A stretch of 12,873 nt of DNA from Hennigella sp045598825 (GTDB lineage Bacteria > Bacillota_I > Bacilli_A > Mycoplasmatales > Mycoplasmoidaceae), in NCBI GenBank assembly GCA_045598825.1, contig JAZRUX010000002.1, forward strand, positions 1 through 12,873, read 5' to 3'. This document shows, in pieces, positions 8,331 to 12,873 of this stretch. Under the pieces are notes generated by a model that was not told the DNA's origin, ran no database searches, and saw nothing but the letters and a program-made list of their open reading frames with translations. The position numbers and the translations under genes are program-made. Numbering within the stretch: the first letter of the stretch is position 1; each line of letters opens with the position of its first letter.

Positions 8331-8984
8331 TTATTGTTTTTGCTGCTTTTCCAATTCAATCTGTAAATCTTCTATTTTTTCTTTTACATATTGATTAATA
8401 TTGAGAATGTTTTGTTTCTCGCCTATGTCTTTTTTTAATAGGAGTGTTGGGATAATTGGTTTACCAATAATTATTCTTGCCCTTTCTTTATGTTTTCTTC
8501 TTTTCTTTCCATACATTCCGTTTGTATAAACTGGGATAATAGAAACTCCATTTTGCAAAGCTAAATAAACATAGCTAGGTTTAAATTCTAATAATCCTTT
8601 TGAGTCTTTTTTTGTATGCAATCTTGATTCAGGAAAGATTAAGCATACTTGTCCTTTTCTTAGGCAATAAGACATTTTTGCTAGAAAACTAAAATCAAAG
8701 TTTTGTCGGTCTACTTTTATACCACCCGTTTTATTTAATAACCGAGCAAGCATTTTATATTTATAAAGTTGTTCACCAGCCAAGGTTCTAATTGTTCGAT
8801 GAAAAAATGTATACATTATTAAAGGGTAATCATAAACCGATGTGTGATTAGAAACGATTACTGCTGGTCCTTTTATTTTTCTTAATGTTTTGTCATTACC
8901 CTCATAATAAACTTTTTTATGAAAGTAACCACATTGAAGTGGAAGACCTGTTATTTTAACAAATCCTAAAAAGAATTTATTCAT
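8331..8984 (-). CDS. PlsC-type acyltransferase 1
   Basis: This is a 217-residue protein of the 1-acylglycerol-3-phosphate acyltransferase superfamily. It has the HX4D motif SNHTSVYDYP (H47, D52), an intact motif II GGIKVDR with R93, motif III FPESRLH (117-123) and motif IV SIIPVY. The C-terminus is rich in charged and Gln residues and may be helical. The start is ATG at 8984, with GGAG at 8991-8994 six bases upstream; a TTG farther upstream at 8996 overlaps that binding site and is not the start. The ATG overlaps the end of the transporter gene by 8 bases. A phosphate-bearing lysolipid acceptor is plausible from motif II. Without house-keeping PlsC in view, this could also be the cell's main PlsC. 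Confidence 0.91.
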   Translation of the reverse strand: MNKFFLGFVKITGLPLQCGYFHKKVYYEGNDKTLRKIKGPAVIVSNHTSVYDYPLIMYTFFHRTIRTLAGEQLYKYKMLARLLNKTGGIKVDRQNFDFSFLAKMSYCLRKGQVCLIFPESRLHTKKDSKGLLEFKPSYVYLALQNGVSIIPVYTNGMYGKKRRKHKERARIIIGKPIIPTLLLKKDIGEKQNILNINQYVKEKIEDLQIELEKQQKQ

Positions 8985-10929
8985 AATGGTCTCCAACTTT
9001 TTTACGAATCTTTTCGTGTTGTAGTTTAGCTATCTTATTTAATTTGTGTTGCATGATAGATAAGCTTACGCAGTTAAGATAAAACATGCTAAATATGATA
9101 ATTAGAACATTGTATGATCTAGTCTTAATCTTTAATTCTTTACATTTTTGGTCTATATCTTTATTTAATCAATAAGATAAACAAGCACCAAATGGGAATA
9201 AGAACAAGACTAATAATATTCATCATTTATTTCATTTCTTGTTTTTAAAAGTATTAATATCATTCATAATGCTTGCAAACCAAGCAAACCCAAATATTGT
9301 TGCAGACAAAACTCATAATGCATTGTAAACAGTTATTGATGCTCCATTAAATGGGAAAACAATTTGTTTTTTAAATTTTGGTTTAATTGTTTCATATTTT
9401 GTATTTCTTAAATTTAATTGTTTGTAAACTGCAAGTGGTGTGTAATGTTTTGGCATTAAGAATGTAAAACAGAATGCTCCCATGCAGAAAGCACTTGTAA
9501 TTATTGGAACTAAGAATACACCCAAATTAAAGACAGTTGCTTCAGGTACACCAAGTATTTCAGCAGCTTTTTGAACATCAGTTGCGTTAACAATACCAAT
9601 AATTGCCTTAGAGAATCATAAATTCTTAATATTTTCTCAAACTAAACCGCTCGAAATTGCCCCCACTACTGATGTTGTTAATGCTTGTGTCGCAAAATAC
9701 ATAGATGAATGGTTCTTTTTAATTAATTGTTCTTCTACTGAAGCAATTTGTGATGGAACTAAATATGACATCATAAAGAATGATCCAATTCCATATGAAC
9801 CTAATATACTTCCAAACACACCAATAATCATTTTTGGTAAAATGTTATCTCCAAGAACAAAATTGCTTCCAATAAAGAAGGCCATAATAGCTGTAGCAAA
9901 GGTTAGAGCGCTGATTTGATAAGCAAACCGCATTCCTTTTCTTTCCTTTATCCTGTTAAATAGATAAAGCATGATTGGCACAGGGCCAAAAGCAAATGTA
10001 TTTAAAATGGTCATCTGCAAACCATTCAATCCCATTCCGCCAATAATAAGAGCATTCATTGAAACAAGGAATAGTTGTAAACCAAAGAATGAGCAACCAT
10101 TTACCAGTAACCATTTCAAGAAGGCTTTATTTTTAACAGTTAATTTAATACTTTCACCAAACCTAACAGGTTTTTGTGTTGCTAAAGGTTTGACATCATA
10201 TCCTTGGGCTATGGCTTTAGCTTCTCATCTCTCTCCTTCTTTTATCATAAAGAGTGGAATAATTACTGTTAACATTAATGGTAGAGAAAAGAATGCTAAT
10301 TTATCAATATGAATTTGAGCATTAGATAAAATAACAGGAATTAATGCATAAACTAATGCATATGATACAGTATCAAAAAATGATTTATAACTTGAAACTC
10401 TAATTCTTTGTCTTTCGTTATAACAAACAGTTGATAAACTTCCGTAGAAAGCAATAAGTGTTAATGTATATGTGGAGAAGAAAATAAGTGCCCATACAAA
10501 CAATCATATGGTGTTGCCCACTTGTTCCCCAATATTCAAATCTGGATGGTTATATAAAGGATACCAGCACATTGCAAAAGAAACTACCATTGGTATAAAG
10601 CATATTGCTATTGGGATTCTTCGGTTTCCTCATTTAGTTCTTAGTCCGTCTGTTAGTGCGGCAAATGGAATGTCAATTAATCCGTCAAAACACTTAGCTA
10701 TCGTTCACAATATTGAAAACAATATTGGTAATATCAAACAAATACCACTAATGGTTTGATATTCTCAACCAGGTTGTGGTGTTTCACCAGATGTTAATGC
10801 GGAAGGGTTAACTGCATTAGACAAATATGCACCTAACATTACCATTAATAAGTTAGGTCCAAACCCCGAAGCAGAGAATAAAATTTCTTTTCAAGGTTTA
10901 TTTAGGGTTCTAAATTTACCTTTATTCAT
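8977..10929 (-). CDS. MelB/MFS_2-type transporter with C-terminal membrane extension
   Basis: This 650-residue polytopic protein is assembled across many TGA-Trp codons. The N-terminal half carries the glycoside-pentoside-hexuronide (MelB-like) signature: FDGLIDIP with D82 and D86, spaced like the cation-site Asp pair of MelB, then TDGLRTKWGNRRIP (93-106). About twelve hydrophobic segments span residues 15-500. About 150 further residues follow, with three more hydrophobic segments (about 530-555, 568-588, 606-624) and a basic tail. MelB-type carriers are usually near 470 residues. The family includes sugar symporters and the animal lysophosphatidylcholine carrier MFSD2A. Placement among acyltransferase and acyl-ligase genes makes a lipid or lysolipid substrate attractive, but the sequence alone does not prove it. 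GGAGG lies just before the ATG. Confidence 0.88.
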
Positions 10930-12873
10930 ATTTCCTCCTTCGTTTTCTAATGTAATTAGCAAAATCATTAATTGTTGCACATTTCATACTACTTAAGTCG
11001 ATGGTAATGTTAAATTCATCTTGAATTCTTGTTACACATGTACAATAATCAATACTTGATCCACCCAAATCTAAAAAGAAATGCTGTTCATTTGATATTT
11101 CTTTTTGATTTTTATTTAAAACTTGTGCAAATATTTTCTTTATTGCTGTTGTTATACTATCAGATTGTTCTTTTTTAGTTTTATTGACTAATTCGGATAA
11201 TTTTTTAAATTCCAATAAATTAATTTTCTTTTCGTCTAATAGTTTGTTGAAAATCTTTCTACTGACTTTTATTGCTTGTATTGGTGCAATTGGATCATAA
11301 GTAAAGAAAACAGTTTCAACTGTATAACCCAAGTTCTTTAGGTGTTCAATATTATCTTGAATTTCATTATAAATTTTTTGAAGTAATAAAATATTACTAT
11401 TTTTTCTTATTTGCACAACCAATGCAATTTGTTTTTTTATTTCTACTACAACATAGTTAGACAAATACTTGAATGTTAATTCTTTTTCAATAATATCAGG
11501 ATTAATTTTTTCACCGTTAGTTGTAACTATAACGTCATCATTTCTTCCTCGAATATATAAATTATGACATTTGTCTAGATAACCAATGTCGTTGGTATCA
11601 AATGGTTTACCATTTAACATTAGTTTTTTGCCGTTTTTAAAAACACAATAACTACAAGTTGATTTTCCATTGACAATAATTTTACTGTCTTTAATGGTTG
11701 CATGAACTGAGTTAAGGGGCTTCCCAACCGATCCTTGAATTCTGTATTTTGGTCTACTTCTAGTTTCAACACAAATAATACCAATCTCGGTTGCACCATA
11801 TCCGTTATATAGAGGATACCCAATAGAGTTAAATAAGTGCAATGTTGATTTTGGTATGTATCCACCACCAGAAATCAAACATTGAATACTATCACCCAAA
11901 GTACTAATAATAATTTCTTGAAACATCTTTCTTGTTATTTTTATTCCAAAATTTGGAAAAACGTTTTGAATAAATAGTCCAATTTTTTGTGCTTTTTTAA
12001 ATTTCTTTTGTTGTTTGTTTGATAAACGATCAACCTGTCTACTAATAGATTGAGCAATTGTGTTTCAAAATAATGGAACAGAGAAAATGTGAGTTACTTC
12101 ACACCTTCTAACTGTATATAAAATTGTGTCAGCACTATAGTTGTTTAAAAACACTATTGTTCTACCAAATGCTGCAAATCACATATATGTGGCTACAAAG
12201 CCAAAGATATGATATAGGGGTAAAAATGCTAAAAGTTTTAGTCTATGTTTATAGTGTTTTTTTATTCTTGGACATCTACCAATAACATCTTCTGAATTTA
12301 ATAACTGGTGTTTCATGTTTGAGCCAGAATAAACACAAACCTTATAAGTTAATGAACTAGCTGTTGAACAAATAGCTATTTGGTTGGCTCACATTTCTTT
12401 TGTGAGTGGTTGTTGACTATGAATTATTTCATCATCAGGTAGTTGAATAATTTTTGTGTGTAATTTCAAATTTGATTTATTTGTAATTACAAGTTTTGTT
12501 TTTGTTGTCCTTACTATTTCGTTATTCATCGTGTTTGGTAAACGACAATTTAGTAATAGTGGTTTATACCCATTCATCAATAATGCTCAAAATGTTGCAA
12601 TTCAGTTAACACTATTTTCCATGTATAAACCAACAAATGAGTCTCTAGGCAATTTAATTTCTATAGATAACCAAGTTGCCATTTTGTAAATGTATTCTTT
12701 CATTTGTTTATATGAAACAGTTTTTACTTCGAACATTTCAATATATTCTGCAAAAATTCGGTCACCTTGATCATGAATAATATTAAAAATTGATTGGAAT
12801 GTGGGGTTTGCACGTTCCAATTCATTTATCTTTTGTTTTGCGTACTTAAAAACTATTTCCATATAGTTAATCA
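10922..12873 (-). CDS. Adenylation-carrier didomain protein (A-T), 5' end at window edge
   Basis: The frame is open to the window edge. The first in-window ATG (12862) gives 646 residues, but only 11 bases lie upstream with no binding site, so the true start may be outside. Residues 1-560 are an ANL adenylation domain with GYGATE (354-359), TNDIGYLD with D425, IRGRNDD with R440, and the A10-like Lys in QAIKVSRKIF. The phosphate loop is degenerate: STASSLTYKV (166-175) keeps Lys174 but lacks the glycines and proline. Residues 567-646 are a carrier domain with HFFLDLGGSSID, the NRPS-type T motif, and predicted phosphopantetheine Ser603. This A-T layout resembles single-module NRPS-like proteins. 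It may load its own carrier, or the other ligase may do so. It is a likely PPTase substrate. Confidence 0.88.
10934..10938 (-). promoter_or_regulatory. Strong ribosome binding site for the transporter gene
   Basis: GGAGG lies inside the end of the upstream ligase-carrier gene, four bases before the ATG at 10929. It fixes this start, which gives an 8-base gene overlap. Confidence 0.75.

Noticed and set aside
8985..8996. Upstream TTG start for acyltransferase 1.
   Set aside because: The TTG overlaps the GGAG ribosome binding site that serves the ATG at 8984, and the four extra residues match no family feature.
9971..10759. Two open + strand frames opposite the transporter gene.
   Set aside because: They are antisense shadows of a continuous 650-codon membrane protein with MelB-like motifs and show no family features.
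11620..11868. Second - strand frame within the A-T ligase gene.
   Set aside because: It lies wholly inside the conserved adenylation region in another frame and lacks recognisable motifs.
5910..12873. Teichoic-acid D-alanylation (dlt-like) system, since ligase and carrier protein co-occur.
   Set aside because: No DltB-type MBOAT or DltD is present, two PlsC acyltransferases are, and Mollicutes lack the wall polymer that Dlt modifies.
1..12873. tRNA, rRNA, CRISPR array, insertion sequence or phage genes.
   Set aside because: No cloverleaf-like gene, direct-repeat array, transposase motif or terminal inverted repeats were seen; almost all of the sequence is accounted for by the listed genes.

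Overview
The window comes from a strongly A+T-rich genome that reads UGA as tryptophan (genetic code 4): every conserved gene here is interrupted by in-frame TGA at family Trp or aromatic positions, and stops are TAA or TAG only. With tight gene packing and a Mycoplasma-style lipoprotein (Cys28 after LTS), this indicates a Mollicute (Mycoplasma/Spiroplasma relatives). I do not assign a species.

Left arm, + strand (1-4696): a promoter-like -10 box and a perfect palindrome precede a compact operon hprK-lgt-trxB-whiA-TSCPD protein-Sfp-type phosphopantetheinyl transferase. Most joins are 1-base stop/start overlaps or gaps of a few bases. The first four genes keep an order familiar from Firmicutes, without the rapZ/yvcK genes that usually lie before whiA. 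The thioredoxin reductase has its FAD and CxxC motifs but lacks the recognisable NADPH-binding motifs.

A symmetric hairpin (4686-4718) separates this operon from a convergent one and probably terminates both.

Right arm, - strand (12873 down to 4713), in transcription order: an adenylate-forming ligase fused to an NRPS-type carrier domain (runs off the window), a 650-residue MelB/MFS_2-type transporter with an extra C-terminal membrane region, two PlsC-type acyltransferases, a second stand-alone acyl-adenylate ligase, a free acyl carrier protein, a small DUF4190-like membrane protein and a lipoprotein. Genes overlap or lie within 24 bases of each other, so one transcription unit is likely.

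Together the - strand genes hold the parts of a lipid import and acylation pathway: transporter, acyl activation, carrier proteins and acyltransferases. The + strand PPTase could convert the carriers to their holo form. The logic resembles the LplT-Aas lysophospholipid repair system, but it is split into separate proteins, uses a different transporter family and adds an A-T didomain protein. The pathway is inferred; the gene families are read directly from motifs.
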